A DNA stretch of 64,000 nt. Source: Chloroflexota bacterium. GTDB taxonomy: Bacteria > Chloroflexota > Dehalococcoidia > JACQUO01. The stretch is taken from positions 29,120-93,119 of the forward strand of contig JACQUO010000004.1 in assembly GCA_016210205.1 (NCBI GenBank), given 5' to 3'. The position numbers and the translations under genes were made by a program. The notes under the pieces are model-generated. The model was not told the DNA's origin. It did not search any database and saw only the letters and a list, made by a program, of their open reading frames with translations. Below, one piece after another: positions 20,052-28,884 of the stretch. Within the stretch, counting starts at the first letter, position 1. Each line of letters begins with the position of its first letter.

Positions 20052-21038
20052 ATGACCACCATCCAGGTCGCCCCCGGCGTCCATCAGCTCAAGGTCCCCA
20101 TCCCCAACAACCCCCTAGAGTATCTCCTCTCATACCTCATCGAGGGGGAGAAGGGCTGGCTCATGGTGGACACCGGCTGGCCCGGGGAGCGCGCCCTGGA
20201 ATCGGTGCTGGAGTCCCTCCAGTCCCTGGGGCTATCCCAGAAGAGGCTCAGCGCCATCCTGGTGACCCACGCCCACCCCGACCACTACGGGCTGGCGGGC
20301 CGCCTCCGCGAGCTGAGCGGGGCGCCCCTGGCCATGTACCAGCGGGAGGCGGAGTTCAGCCAGGGCCAGTTCGGAGGCGGGCCCTCCCAGCATCCCGCCA
20401 TCGACATGGCCCGCTGGCTGCTGGAGCACGGCATGCCCCGCCCCGAGGTGGCGGGCCTGGGCTTCCCCAACCCCCACGGCCGCCCCTTCTTCGCCGCCCC
20501 GGATGTCCTCCTCCAAGAGGGGCCGCAGCGCATCGACGGCGTCCTCCTGGAAATCATCTGGACGCCGGGCCACTCCCCAGGGCACATGTGCCTCTACGAC
20601 CCCCAGCGCCAGCTCCTCTTCGCCGGCGACCATGTCCTCCCCGTCATCACCCCCCATGTGAGCCTGCTGGCCCAGCCCCAGGGCAACCCCCTGGGCGACT
20701 TCCTGGCCTCCCTGGACAAGGTGGCAGACCTGCCCGTGGGCCAGGTGCTCCCCGCCCACGAGCACGCCTTCCCCGACCTGCGAGGGCGCATCGCCCAGAT
20801 TAAGACGCACCACGAGCGGCGGATGGAAACCATGCTGGCCGTCCTGGCCGAAGGCCCCAAGACGGCCTACGAGGTGGCCTCCAAGGTGAAATGGGATGTG
20901 GGGGCGTGGTCAACCATGGGAGTGTGGCTGCGGCGGGCGGCCCTGGGCGAGACCCTGGCCCACCTGGAGCACCTGCGCCGGCAAGGCCGGGTGGCCACCG
21001 AGACGCGCGACGGCCTGGTGCGCTATGTTAGAATGTGA
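20052..21038 (+). CDS. Metallo-beta-lactamase fold hydrolase
   Basis: ILVTHAHPDHYGLAGRL; TPGHSPGHMCLY; FAGDHV. Confidence 0.9.
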   Translation: MTTIQVAPGVHQLKVPIPNNPLEYLLSYLIEGEKGWLMVDTGWPGERALESVLESLQSLGLSQKRLSAILVTHAHPDHYGLAGRLRELSGAPLAMYQREAEFSQGQFGGGPSQHPAIDMARWLLEHGMPRPEVAGLGFPNPHGRPFFAAPDVLLQEGPQRIDGVLLEIIWTPGHSPGHMCLYDPQRQLLFAGDHVLPVITPHVSLLAQPQGNPLGDFLASLDKVADLPVGQVLPAHEHAFPDLRGRIAQIKTHHERRMETMLAVLAEGPKTAYEVASKVKWDVGAWSTMGVWLRRAALGETLAHLEHLRRQGRVATETRDGLVRYVRM

Positions 21039-21055
21039 GGCAGTAGGAGTTCGGC

Positions 21056-21898
21056 ATGAAACCATCGTTGCTCTGGAGATGGGGAATAGTGGCGCTGCTG
21101 CCCTTCCTCCTCGCCGCCTGCGGCGGGAGCACCTCCACCCCCGCAGTCGCACTACCCCCTCAGGCTACCCCTCCCCCCACACCCACCCCCATGGTGCCCG
21201 AAGCTACCTACAGGGGCAACCCCCCGGGCTATTGGATTAAAGCCCTCAAAGACAACGATGAGGCCACCCGACGCGAGGCCGCCCTCGCCCTCGGCGAAAT
21301 CGGCCCCCAGGCCAAAACCGCCACCCCCGCCCTCGCCGAGGCCCTGAGCGATAAATCCCCAGCCGTCCGCCGCCTGGCCGCCCTCGCCCTGGGAGCCATC
21401 GGCCCCGACGCCAGAGCCGCCGTCCCCGCCCTCATCGCCGCCCTGCGCGACCCCGACCGGGACGTCCGCCAGGCCGCCGCTGCCGCCCTCGGCGAAATCG
21501 GCCCCGACGCCAAAGCTGCCATACCTCCCCTCATCGCCGCCCTGGGCGACGACGCCTGGAATGTCCGCAGCAACGCCGCCGACGCCCTGGTGCAGATTGG
21601 CTCTGCCTCCGTCCCTGCCCTGGCCAAGGCCATGAGCGACAGGGACTGGGACGTCCATCGGCGGGCCGCGGAGGCTCTAGGGAGAATAGGGCCAGAGGCT
21701 AAAGCCGCCGTCCCCGCCCTCATCGAGGCCCTGCGGAACAGCGACGGAGACCTGCGCGGGAAAGCCGCCTTCGCCCTGGGGATGATTGGCCCCGGGGCCG
21801 AGGCCGCCCTCCCCGCCCTCACCGACGCCCTCAAAGACCCCAACGAGGGCGTCCGCCAGATGGCCGACTTCGCCCTCAACCGAATTCGCCCCAGGTAG
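21056..21898 (+). CDS. HEAT-repeat lipoprotein
   Basis: Lipobox LLAACGG; repeated LIAALRD..VRQAAAAALGEIGPDAKAA units. Confidence 0.88.
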   Translation: MKPSLLWRWGIVALLPFLLAACGGSTSTPAVALPPQATPPPTPTPMVPEATYRGNPPGYWIKALKDNDEATRREAALALGEIGPQAKTATPALAEALSDKSPAVRRLAALALGAIGPDARAAVPALIAALRDPDRDVRQAAAAALGEIGPDAKAAIPPLIAALGDDAWNVRSNAADALVQIGSASVPALAKAMSDRDWDVHRRAAEALGRIGPEAKAAVPALIEALRNSDGDLRGKAAFALGMIGPGAEAALPALTDALKDPNEGVRQMADFALNRIRPR

Positions 21899-21915
21899 AG
21901 CCTCGGCCCACCCTT

Positions 21916-22080
21916 GCAGGGTGCTGAAAAAGGGGTGTTCAGAGGGGCGAAGCCCCTTTGACGGAGGCCTGGGGCCTGCCCTTGAGCGAAGCGAAGGGGT
22001 GTCCCCCAGCTCTAAATCCAACCCCGAAGGGGCTCCCTTGAACCCCTTTGAGGGGGTTGGGGGGGGGTTCAGCAGCCTGC
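21916..22080. repeat. MITE-like repeat with 13-bp terminal inverted repeats
   Basis: Left GCAGGGTGCTGAA, right TTCAGCAGCCTGC (12/13 complementary); family hairpin core inside. Confidence 0.7.
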
Positions 22081-22733
22081 TACAGCGCCGCCTCCAGCGC
22101 CAGGATTTGCGTGGGCGGCGGCAGCAGGCTCGGGCTGAGCCGCACCTCGGAGACCCCCGCTCGCAGCACGCTCTTCTTCCCCTTGATGAAGTCCTCCACC
22201 CCATACTTGGGAAAAGCGCACTTCTGGTTGCGGAAGTGCATGGGGATGACCACCCGCGGCTTCAGGCGCTGCACCAGGGCCTCGGCCTCAGACAGCTCCA
22301 GGGTGGGGGTAGGCCCGCCCGTGGGCAGCATGAGGATGTCCACCGCCCCAATCGCCTTCAGCTGCTCCGCGCTCAGGGGATGGCCCAGGTCCCCCAGGTG
22401 GCAAAGGCGCATCCCGTCTACCGAAAAACAGAAGATGGTGTTGGGGCCGCGCTCGCCCCCGCCCTTGGCGTCGTGGAAGGAGCCGATGCCCCGGAACTCG
22501 ATGCCCCTGGCCTTATGGCTCCCCACGCCGCGCACCACCTGGGGGCCGCCCTGCACCGCCGCGGTATTGGCGTGGTCGCCGTGCTCGTGGCTCACCGTGA
22601 CCACCTCCGCCGCCTCGTCGATTTCCCCGTAGTCCAGGCGGCCCGGGTTGGGCTTATAGGGGTCGCAGAGAATACGAGTGCCGTTGGCCGCCGTGATGAG
22701 AAACGCCGCATGTCCCAGCCATTTCAGCTTCAC
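22080..22733 (-). CDS. Metal-dependent hydrolase, MBL fold (UPF0173/UlaG-like)
   Basis: MKLKWLGHAAFLITAANGTRILCDPY; VTVSHEHGDHANT. Confidence 0.88.
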   Translation of the reverse strand: MKLKWLGHAAFLITAANGTRILCDPYKPNPGRLDYGEIDEAAEVVTVSHEHGDHANTAAVQGGPQVVRGVGSHKARGIEFRGIGSFHDAKGGGERGPNTIFCFSVDGMRLCHLGDLGHPLSAEQLKAIGAVDILMLPTGGPTPTLELSEAEALVQRLKPRVVIPMHFRNQKCAFPKYGVEDFIKGKKSVLRAGVSEVRLSPSLLPPPTQILALEAAL

Positions 22734-22826
22734 TTTCCCCCTCCTGTGTTAGCTCACCGAACGGCCAAGCCTCTTACCAGAGATAGCCCCCGCAGATGGC
22801 GCCCGCTACGTCGGCGCACCAGGCGG

Positions 22827-23795
22827 CTACTTCCCAAGTACCTTCAACGATTCGAAGAGGTGGACAGCCAGTTCCTTCTTCTTCTCCCAGGTCTCTCTCA
22901 TGGGCACATAGACAACCTGCCCGTTGCGCTGCCCTACCATGTGTCCGTGCTTGCCCTTGAGAATTCCCTCCACGGCGGCAGCGCCCAACCTGGTGGCCAG
23001 GACCCTGTCCTTAGCCGTAGGGGCGCCACCACGCTGCAAGTGCCCTAAAACGCACGCCCGACAACTGGTATTCAGGCGATTCTCGACATATTGGGCAATT
23101 TGGAGGGAATGCCCAAGCTTGTTCCCCTCCGCCACCACGACGATATTGCTCCGTTTGCCCCGCTTGAAGTTATCGCTCAAGGTTCGGCAGAGCTGGTCTA
23201 GGTCCGTTTTCTGCTCCGGGACAATCACCTCGGCAGCCCCGGCGGCGACAGCCACCTGAAGAGCGATGAAGCCGGCATCCCTGCCCATGACCTCAACAAA
23301 GAATATCCTCTCGAAGGCATCAGCGGTATCCCGGACCTTGTCGATGGCTTCCATGGCGGTGTTGACGGCGGTGTCGAAGCCGATGGTGTAGTCAATGCCA
23401 TACACATCGTTGTCAATGGTGGCAGGGACGCCGATAACCATTGTGGAGGTCTCTTCCATCAAGGCAGAAGCCCCACGAAAGCTGCCGTCGCCGCCGACTA
23501 TCACCAAACCATCGATGCCATTTTGCTCCAGGACCACGGCGGCGTCTCTTCTCCCCTCGGGCTTCAGGAAATCAGCACACCGCGAGGTTTCCAATATAGT
23601 GCCGCCCCGTTGGATGATGTTGGCAACACTCCTGAAGTTAAGCTTGACCACCTCGCCTGCCAGAAGACCGCTGTAGCCGCGCCGGATTCCCATCACCTCC
23701 AACCCTTCGTTGAGGGCATGGCGCACTACCGCCCTGATGCAGGCGTTCATCCCCGGAGCATCGCCGCCGCTTGTCAGTATGCCCAGCCTATTCAT
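22827..23795 (-). CDS. pfkA: 6-phosphofructokinase
   Basis: LGILTSGGDAPGMNACIRAVVRHA; IVGGDGSFRGA; IDNDVYGIDYTIGFDTAVN; EVMGRDAGFIAL. Confidence 0.96.
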   Translation of the reverse strand: MNRLGILTSGGDAPGMNACIRAVVRHALNEGLEVMGIRRGYSGLLAGEVVKLNFRSVANIIQRGGTILETSRCADFLKPEGRRDAAVVLEQNGIDGLVIVGGDGSFRGASALMEETSTMVIGVPATIDNDVYGIDYTIGFDTAVNTAMEAIDKVRDTADAFERIFFVEVMGRDAGFIALQVAVAAGAAEVIVPEQKTDLDQLCRTLSDNFKRGKRSNIVVVAEGNKLGHSLQIAQYVENRLNTSCRACVLGHLQRGGAPTAKDRVLATRLGAAAVEGILKGKHGHMVGQRNGQVVYVPMRETWEKKKELAVHLFESLKVLGK

Positions 23796-24037
23796 ACACT
23801 GCCCGGACCTTTCGGCAAGAGAAATATTGAAGTGCCCCCGTGCTCTAGAAAGGGATGGGATGGCCTTAAGAGCGTCTCCCTCCGTGTCACTGGTGGCCTA
23901 CACCTGTGGGTCAGGCTCAAGCCTCGGGTATGATACCATATCTGCGTTCTGAAAGCGCCTCCTCTCGGGCCCGCCCCCAACGCCAGCCCCAGCAGGCGTC
24001 GCCCCAAGACGCAAGCGCCAGCGCTAGCACCACATCC

Positions 24038-25084
24038 CTACGGCCCCACCACCACCGCGGCCGGGTCCACCGCCCCCGCCGCCTTTTTCCCCTGGATAGT
24101 GATGGCAGAGAAGGTGAAAGTGGCGCCCCCGTCCCGGCTCACCGCCACCCCCAGGTCGGGCGGCGGGAAGTCCGGGCGGGGCGACAGGCCGTTGTAGTAA
24201 ACATAGATTGTGCCGTTGTAATACACCGCCCCCGGCACCGAGCCCCTGCCCACGAAGCGATTCTCGCGGTGCTGAGACCAGACCACGCCGTCGCTGGAGG
24301 TGGCCAGGTAAATCTCGTGCTCCGTGGGGGGCGCGCTGGGAGAGGCGGCGTACTTGTAGAACATGAGATACTGGCCCTCCACCTGAATCACCGAGGGGTC
24401 GGCTAAAAAGCCCGAGGGCGGTGCCAGCAGCGCGACGCCCGTATAGCTCAAAGCGCCCTTGCTCTGGTCATAGGTCGCCCTCCGGATGCCGCCCTGGGAG
24501 GGGACGAAGGTTCGCACCGTGCCACCGAAGTTATAGGAGCCAGAGACCCCGCCGCCGCTCCACCGGAAGAACTCATCGAGGGTAAAGTCCCCCGTCGATG
24601 TGGGGGCGACGGCCTTGAGCAGGTTGGTGCCCAGGCTGAGGAACATCAGCCACGAGCCATCATCCAAGCGCACCACATCAGGGTCGGTGATGCCGAAGGC
24701 CGACCTGGTGTCGTAGGAGAAACGCACCCCCGGCTCTTCCCGAAAGCTGAGTCCGTCGCTGGAGGTGGCGCTGAAGATGGAATGCGCCCCGGGCAGGGCC
24801 GCCGGGTCGCCCCCGATGGATGCGGGGCCGTAGTAGTAAAGCCGAATGACCTTATCGTTGACGGGGGTGGGGGTAGGGGTCGGCCTTGGGGTGGGCGTGG
24901 GCGAAGGGGTGAGCCTCACCGGCGTCGCCGTCGACGCGGGAGCAGGTGTCGCGGTGAGCGCCGGGGTCGCCGTGGGACTGGGGGTAGGCGCGGGAGGCAC
25001 AAGAGTCGGCGTGGGAGCCGGGGCCGCGCAGCCCAGCGCCAGACCCAGAGCCAAAAGGAGTCCCAGGAGCAGTCTCAGCTTCAT
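24038..25084 (-). CDS. Lipoprotein with Thr/Pro-rich linker and putative beta-propeller (GH43/sialidase-like) domain
   Basis: MKLRLLLGLLLALGLALGCAAPAPTPT signal/lipobox, TP-rich linker, repeated DPDVVRLDDGSWLMFLS / DPSVIQVEGQYLMFYKYA motifs. Confidence 0.7.
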   Translation of the reverse strand: MKLRLLLGLLLALGLALGCAAPAPTPTLVPPAPTPSPTATPALTATPAPASTATPVRLTPSPTPTPRPTPTPTPVNDKVIRLYYYGPASIGGDPAALPGAHSIFSATSSDGLSFREEPGVRFSYDTRSAFGITDPDVVRLDDGSWLMFLSLGTNLLKAVAPTSTGDFTLDEFFRWSGGGVSGSYNFGGTVRTFVPSQGGIRRATYDQSKGALSYTGVALLAPPSGFLADPSVIQVEGQYLMFYKYAASPSAPPTEHEIYLATSSDGVVWSQHRENRFVGRGSVPGAVYYNGTIYVYYNGLSPRPDFPPPDLGVAVSRDGGATFTFSAITIQGKKAAGAVDPAAVVVGP

Positions 25085-25100
25085 ATGAGTCAACCTCAAT

Positions 25101-25122
25101 TCATATCACCAGCATGGCATCC
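25101..25122 (-). repeat. Third copy of queA 3' terminus (short)
   Basis: CACCAGCATGGCATCC 25107-25122 identical to queA end; minus-strand reading ends ADAMLVI-stop. Confidence 0.6.
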
Positions 25123-25156
25123 GCCAAAGCGCTCTGGAGGCCTCTGGGCCACCCCA

Positions 25157-25591
25157 CTAGTCCTTCAGGCCCGCGAGGAACTGCGCGGGCGTAACGATGC
25201 GCAGCCCCGCCTCCTCCACGATAGCGTGAGCAAAGAAGCGCCGGTCTCCCGTGACCAGACAGTCGGCCCGAGCCGCCACTGCCGCCGCCAGGATGGCCGC
25301 ATCCCCCCGAGCCAGCGCCCCGGCCCATGTTACCACCTCCCCAAGCGGCGGGTCCGCCACGATTTCCGGCGGGGCGCTCTCCAGCAGCCGCCGCAGGGCC
25401 GGTAGAGCCACCGGTAGCTTCTCCCCCACGGTGCGCACCACCTCCTCCAGCACCTGCTGCGAGATGACCACCCCTATCCGGCCCGCCAGGAAATGCTCCA
25501 GGATTTGTCCCGGCGCCCCCTGCGCCGAATAAAGCCCAGAGAAAATCACATTGCTGTCCAGGAAGACCCGGGGCCTAGCCTTTGGCCCCAT
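25157..25591 (-). CDS. PIN-domain toxin
   Basis: VFLDSNVIFSGLYS; GDAAILAAAVAARADCLVTGDRRF. Confidence 0.88.
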   Translation of the reverse strand: MGPKARPRVFLDSNVIFSGLYSAQGAPGQILEHFLAGRIGVVISQQVLEEVVRTVGEKLPVALPALRRLLESAPPEIVADPPLGEVVTWAGALARGDAAILAAAVAARADCLVTGDRRFFAHAIVEEAGLRIVTPAQFLAGLKD

Positions 25592-25874
25592 AGCGCTCCC
25601 TGGCCACTTGGCGCCTCGCCCGGGCCCCCGTGGCTTGTAGCTCCGCCGCGGCGATACCCGAGCGCTGGAAGGCCGCCTGAATCTCCCGCAGCGCCTCCAG
25701 GGCCACGGACCTCTTGGGACGAGCCACCAAGGCCGAGCCTTCCAGGGCCAGCTCCAGCCTATCCCCCGGCCCTATCCCCAACTCCTCGCAGATTTCCCTG
25801 GGCAGGGTGAGTTGGCGTTTGGGCCGCAGCACCACCTCATTTTTCCCCTTGTCTCTCATACCAGTGTCCTCCAT
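25575..25874 (-). CDS. AbrB/SpoVT-like antitoxin
   Basis: VVLRPKRQLTLPREICEELGIGPGDRLELALEGSALV; overlaps PIN gene start. Confidence 0.85.
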   Translation of the reverse strand: MEDTGMRDKGKNEVVLRPKRQLTLPREICEELGIGPGDRLELALEGSALVARPKRSVALEALREIQAAFQRSGIAAAELQATGARARRQVARERYGAKG

Positions 25875-25947
25875 CGTCAGAAGTAAGACATCTTACATCT
25901 TACATCTTACTTCCCATTATCCCTTACGGCCCCAGGGATGTCAACCC

Positions 25948-26017
25948 TCACACCACCAGCATGGCATCCCCGAAGGAGTAGAAGCGGTAGCCCTCCCGTA
26001 TGGCCTCAGCGTAGGCC
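25948..26017 (-). repeat. Second copy of queA 3' terminus
   Basis: 25950-25993 identical (44 bp) to 26857-26900; reads AYAEAIREGYRFYSFGDAMLVV-stop versus QueA AYNEAIRAGYRFYSFGDAMLVV-stop. Confidence 0.9.
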
Positions 26018-26086
26018 GCCAGCGTCCACAGCTTGGCCTGAGTCTGCGCCGCCACCTCCCGGCGCCGCCGCCTGGACCCGAGAGGG

Positions 26087-26506
26087 CTACGCCTCCGGCT
26101 CCACCCTCTGTAGCCCCTCCACGCCGTCGAAGTCCCTGTCGTAGCTATAGACTTCGCGGAGCCCCCGGGCCTCCATGTAAGCGGCATTGTAGGCGTCGGT
26201 GAAGCTGACCTTCCCCCCACAGTACAGGTCAAAGGCCCGCGCATAGAGGGACTTCCGGGGCAGCCTGAGTCCCCGCAGAGCTATGACCGGCTCCAGCAGT
26301 TGGCGGATGCGCTCCCGGGAGAGGCCATACTGCCGGCGCGACTGCAGGGTGAACACCGTCTCCGCCATGACCAGGTCCGAGCTCACCACCACCTCCTCGC
26401 CCCGCTCCACCCGCAACAGCAGGGCCAAGCACGCCGCGGCCTTCTCCTCATCGTCCCGCGTCAAGTAGCGCAAAAGGATGTTAGTGTCCAGAAAGCGAGG
26501 CATCAT
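26087..26506 (-). CDS. PIN-domain toxin (VapC-like)
   Basis: RFLDTNILLRYLTRDD; VSSDLVMAETVFTL; VSFTDAYNAAYMEARGLREVYSYDRDFDGVEGLQRVEP. Confidence 0.92.
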   Translation of the reverse strand: MMPRFLDTNILLRYLTRDDEEKAAACLALLLRVERGEEVVVSSDLVMAETVFTLQSRRQYGLSRERIRQLLEPVIALRGLRLPRKSLYARAFDLYCGGKVSFTDAYNAAYMEARGLREVYSYDRDFDGVEGLQRVEPEA

Positions 26507-26772
26507 CCCTCCCTGGCAGCCCCCTCACCCATCTCCTCCTCTACCTCGCGCCGAATCCGGCGGAAGTCCTCGGGCCTCTTCCTGGACCTCACCGCCCCAT
26601 AGCCCGCCATCACCCGCGAGCCCACCAGCCGCAGCCGAATCTCCCCGTTCACCATCACAAAGGAGACCTTGTCCTTGGGCTGGATTTTCAGCGCCCGCCT
26701 TATGGCGCCCGGGATAGTGACCTGCCCTTTCAAGGTGACTGTCGTCGTGACCGTCGTCGCTCGCTCTTCCAT
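26503..26772 (-). CDS. AbrB-like antitoxin
   Basis: TTVTLKGQVTIPGAIRRALKIQPKDKVSFVMVNGEIRL; 4-bp overlap with PIN gene. Confidence 0.88.
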   Translation of the reverse strand: MEERATTVTTTVTLKGQVTIPGAIRRALKIQPKDKVSFVMVNGEIRLRLVGSRVMAGYGAVRSRKRPEDFRRIRREVEEEMGEGAAREG

Positions 26773-26854
26773 GTTTGCTTCCCCTTTGCGTAATACTCCA
26801 TCTTGGTGTAATACTATCATATCATGTCATTACCTGCAACAGTGACAAGCACGA

Positions 26855-27949
26855 CTACACCACCAGCATGGCATCCCCGAAGGAGTAGAAGCGGTAGCCC
26901 GCCCGTATGGCTTCATTATACGCCGCCAGCGCCCGCTCCCGCCTCGCGAAGGCGCACACCAGCATCAGCAGCGTGGAGCGCGGCAGATGGAAGTTGGTGA
27001 CCAGGCCGTCCACGGCCCGGAAGGCATATCCGGGGCGGATGAAGAGGTCGGCCCAACCCGAATAGGCCGCCAGCACCCTGTCACCAGGCGAGGCAAGCGA
27101 AGCCTGCTCCAGGGCGCGCACCGTCGTAGTCCCCACCGCCAGCACCCTTCGTCCCTCCGCCCGGGCCTCGCTCACCGCCGCCGCCGTCTCCGGGCGAACC
27201 TCCACCCACTCCCGGTGGATGGGATGCAGGGCCGGGTCCTCGGACTCCACCGGCTTGAAGGAGTCCAGCCCCACATGCAGCGTCACGAAGGCTAAGCGCA
27301 CGCCCCGTCCTTCCATCTCCCCCATGAGCCGAGGGGTGAAGTGCAGCCCCGCCGTGGGCGCCGCCACGCTCCCCGGGGCGCTGGCATAGACCGTCTGGTA
27401 ACGCTCCCGGTCCGCCAGCGGCGTGTGGACATAGGGGGGCAGGGGCACCTCCCCCACCTCCTCCAGACCCTCTTCAGAAGAGAGGCGTAGCCGACGCACG
27501 CCCCCTTCCTCCCGCCCCACCACCTCGATGGAGAGGGGCACGGCCTCCGGGCAGCCCGGCGACGACATTATGTCAACGATTGTTCCCACGGGCAGGCGAC
27601 GCCCCGGCCGCACCAGCCCCTCCCACAGGCCAGGCTCCAGACGCCGCAGGAGGAGCACCTCCGCCCGCCCGCCGTTGCCCGCCTTGCGGCCTCGCAGCCG
27701 CGCCGGGATGACCCGGCTGTCGTTGCCCACCAGAAGGTCGCCCTCCCGCAGATAATCGCCCATCTCAGCGAAGCGGCGGTGCTGGAGGGGGCCGCCGTCC
27801 CGGGGCAGCACCAGCAGGCGAGAGGAGTCCCGGGGCTCCGCCGGCGTCTGGGCGATGCGCTCCGGGGGCAGATAGTAATCGAAGTCGCTGGTCTTCGTCG
27901 CCGCGGGGGCTTGCGGGCCGGGCCTGGGGCTGCCATGCGCTTCCATCAT
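26855..27949 (-). CDS. queA: S-adenosylmethionine:tRNA ribosyltransferase-isomerase QueA
   Basis: FDYYLPPERIAQTPAEPRDSSRLLVL; APTAGLHFTPRLM; ATGTTTVRALEQ-like segment; YRFYSFGDAMLVV C-terminus. Confidence 0.97.
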   Translation of the reverse strand: MMEAHGSPRPGPQAPAATKTSDFDYYLPPERIAQTPAEPRDSSRLLVLPRDGGPLQHRRFAEMGDYLREGDLLVGNDSRVIPARLRGRKAGNGGRAEVLLLRRLEPGLWEGLVRPGRRLPVGTIVDIMSSPGCPEAVPLSIEVVGREEGGVRRLRLSSEEGLEEVGEVPLPPYVHTPLADRERYQTVYASAPGSVAAPTAGLHFTPRLMGEMEGRGVRLAFVTLHVGLDSFKPVESEDPALHPIHREWVEVRPETAAAVSEARAEGRRVLAVGTTTVRALEQASLASPGDRVLAAYSGWADLFIRPGYAFRAVDGLVTNFHLPRSTLLMLVCAFARRERALAAYNEAIRAGYRFYSFGDAMLVV

Positions 27950-28029
27950 GGGGCCATTATAGGCCGCCCCAGGCAGAGGCGTCCAGGCTCAGAGGTTCCT
28001 TCTCCCCTAACCCAAGATTATTTCTGTTA

Positions 28030-28142
28030 ACAATTGGGGGGTGCAGGGGCGCTGCCCCTGCCAGCGGGCCGGGGGTGCCCCCCAGTCTTCCTTATCGTCC
28101 CCCGCTCCTGGGAGGAGAGGGGGGCCAAGGGGGTGAGGCATA
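28030..28142. repeat. Hairpin-rich interspersed repeat family copy
   Basis: GGGGTGCAGGGGCGCTGCCCCTGCC...GGGGGTGCCCCCCAG...GGGCCAAGGGGGTGAGG. Confidence 0.7.
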
Positions 28143-28221
28143 CACCCTTTACACTTGACTTCCCGGCGAGGCTTTGCTACCCTCAAGGGCTGTTGACACA
28201 TCCTCAAGGAGCAATAAATCC

Positions 28222-28884
28222 ATGGCGCGACTGAAAGTTAAAGCGACGAAACGACAGGTCCTGGGCAAGCAGGTCAAGGCCCTGCGCCGGGAGGGCTTCA
28301 CCCCGGCCAACCTGTATGGACGGGGCCAGGAGTCCGTGGCCATCCAAATCGAGACCCCCGTGCTCCAGAAGGCCCTGGCCCGGGTGGGGCGCACCACCCT
28401 CCTGGACCTGCAGGTGGGCCAGGGCCACGCCCAGGTGGTCCTGGTGAAGGAAGTGCAAATCCATCCGGTCTACCGGAATCTCATCCATGTGGAGTTCTAC
28501 CAGGTGGACATGGCCCAAAAGATGCGGGTGGCAGTCCCCCTGGCCTTCTTGGGGAAGGCCCCAGCCCTGGATGTGAGCGGAGCCCTGTTCCTGCCCAACC
28601 TGAACTCCATCGAAGTCGAATGCCTCCCCGCGGACCTGCCCTCCCGGGTGGAAGTGGACATCTCTGGCCTGATGGAAATCAACGCCTCCATCTATGTCCG
28701 CGACCTCGCCCTGGGGACCGGGGTGATGGCCGTGGCCGACCCCGACCAGGTGGTGGCCAAGATAGGCCTGGCTAAGATAGTCGAGGAGGAGGCGCCCAAG
28801 GCTGAGGCAGCCGTGGCCGAGGCCGAGGCCGAGGCCAAGCCGGAGGAGGCCGCCGGAGAAGAGGCCAAGACGCCAGGCGCTTAG
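28222..28884 (+). CDS. rplY: 50S ribosomal protein L25/Ctc (TL5-type, with C-terminal domain)
   Basis: ARLKVKATKRQVLGKQVKALRREGFTPANLYGRG; VQIHPVYRNLIHVEFYQV. Confidence 0.93.
   Translation: MARLKVKATKRQVLGKQVKALRREGFTPANLYGRGQESVAIQIETPVLQKALARVGRTTLLDLQVGQGHAQVVLVKEVQIHPVYRNLIHVEFYQVDMAQKMRVAVPLAFLGKAPALDVSGALFLPNLNSIEVECLPADLPSRVEVDISGLMEINASIYVRDLALGTGVMAVADPDQVVAKIGLAKIVEEEAPKAEAAVAEAEAEAKPEEAAGEEAKTPGA

Noticed and set aside
25948-26244. 98-aa minus-strand ORF as a separate gene
   Set aside because: Only the last 22 residues are meaningful (duplicated QueA C-terminus); the remainder is out-of-frame sequence overlapping the PIN gene end.
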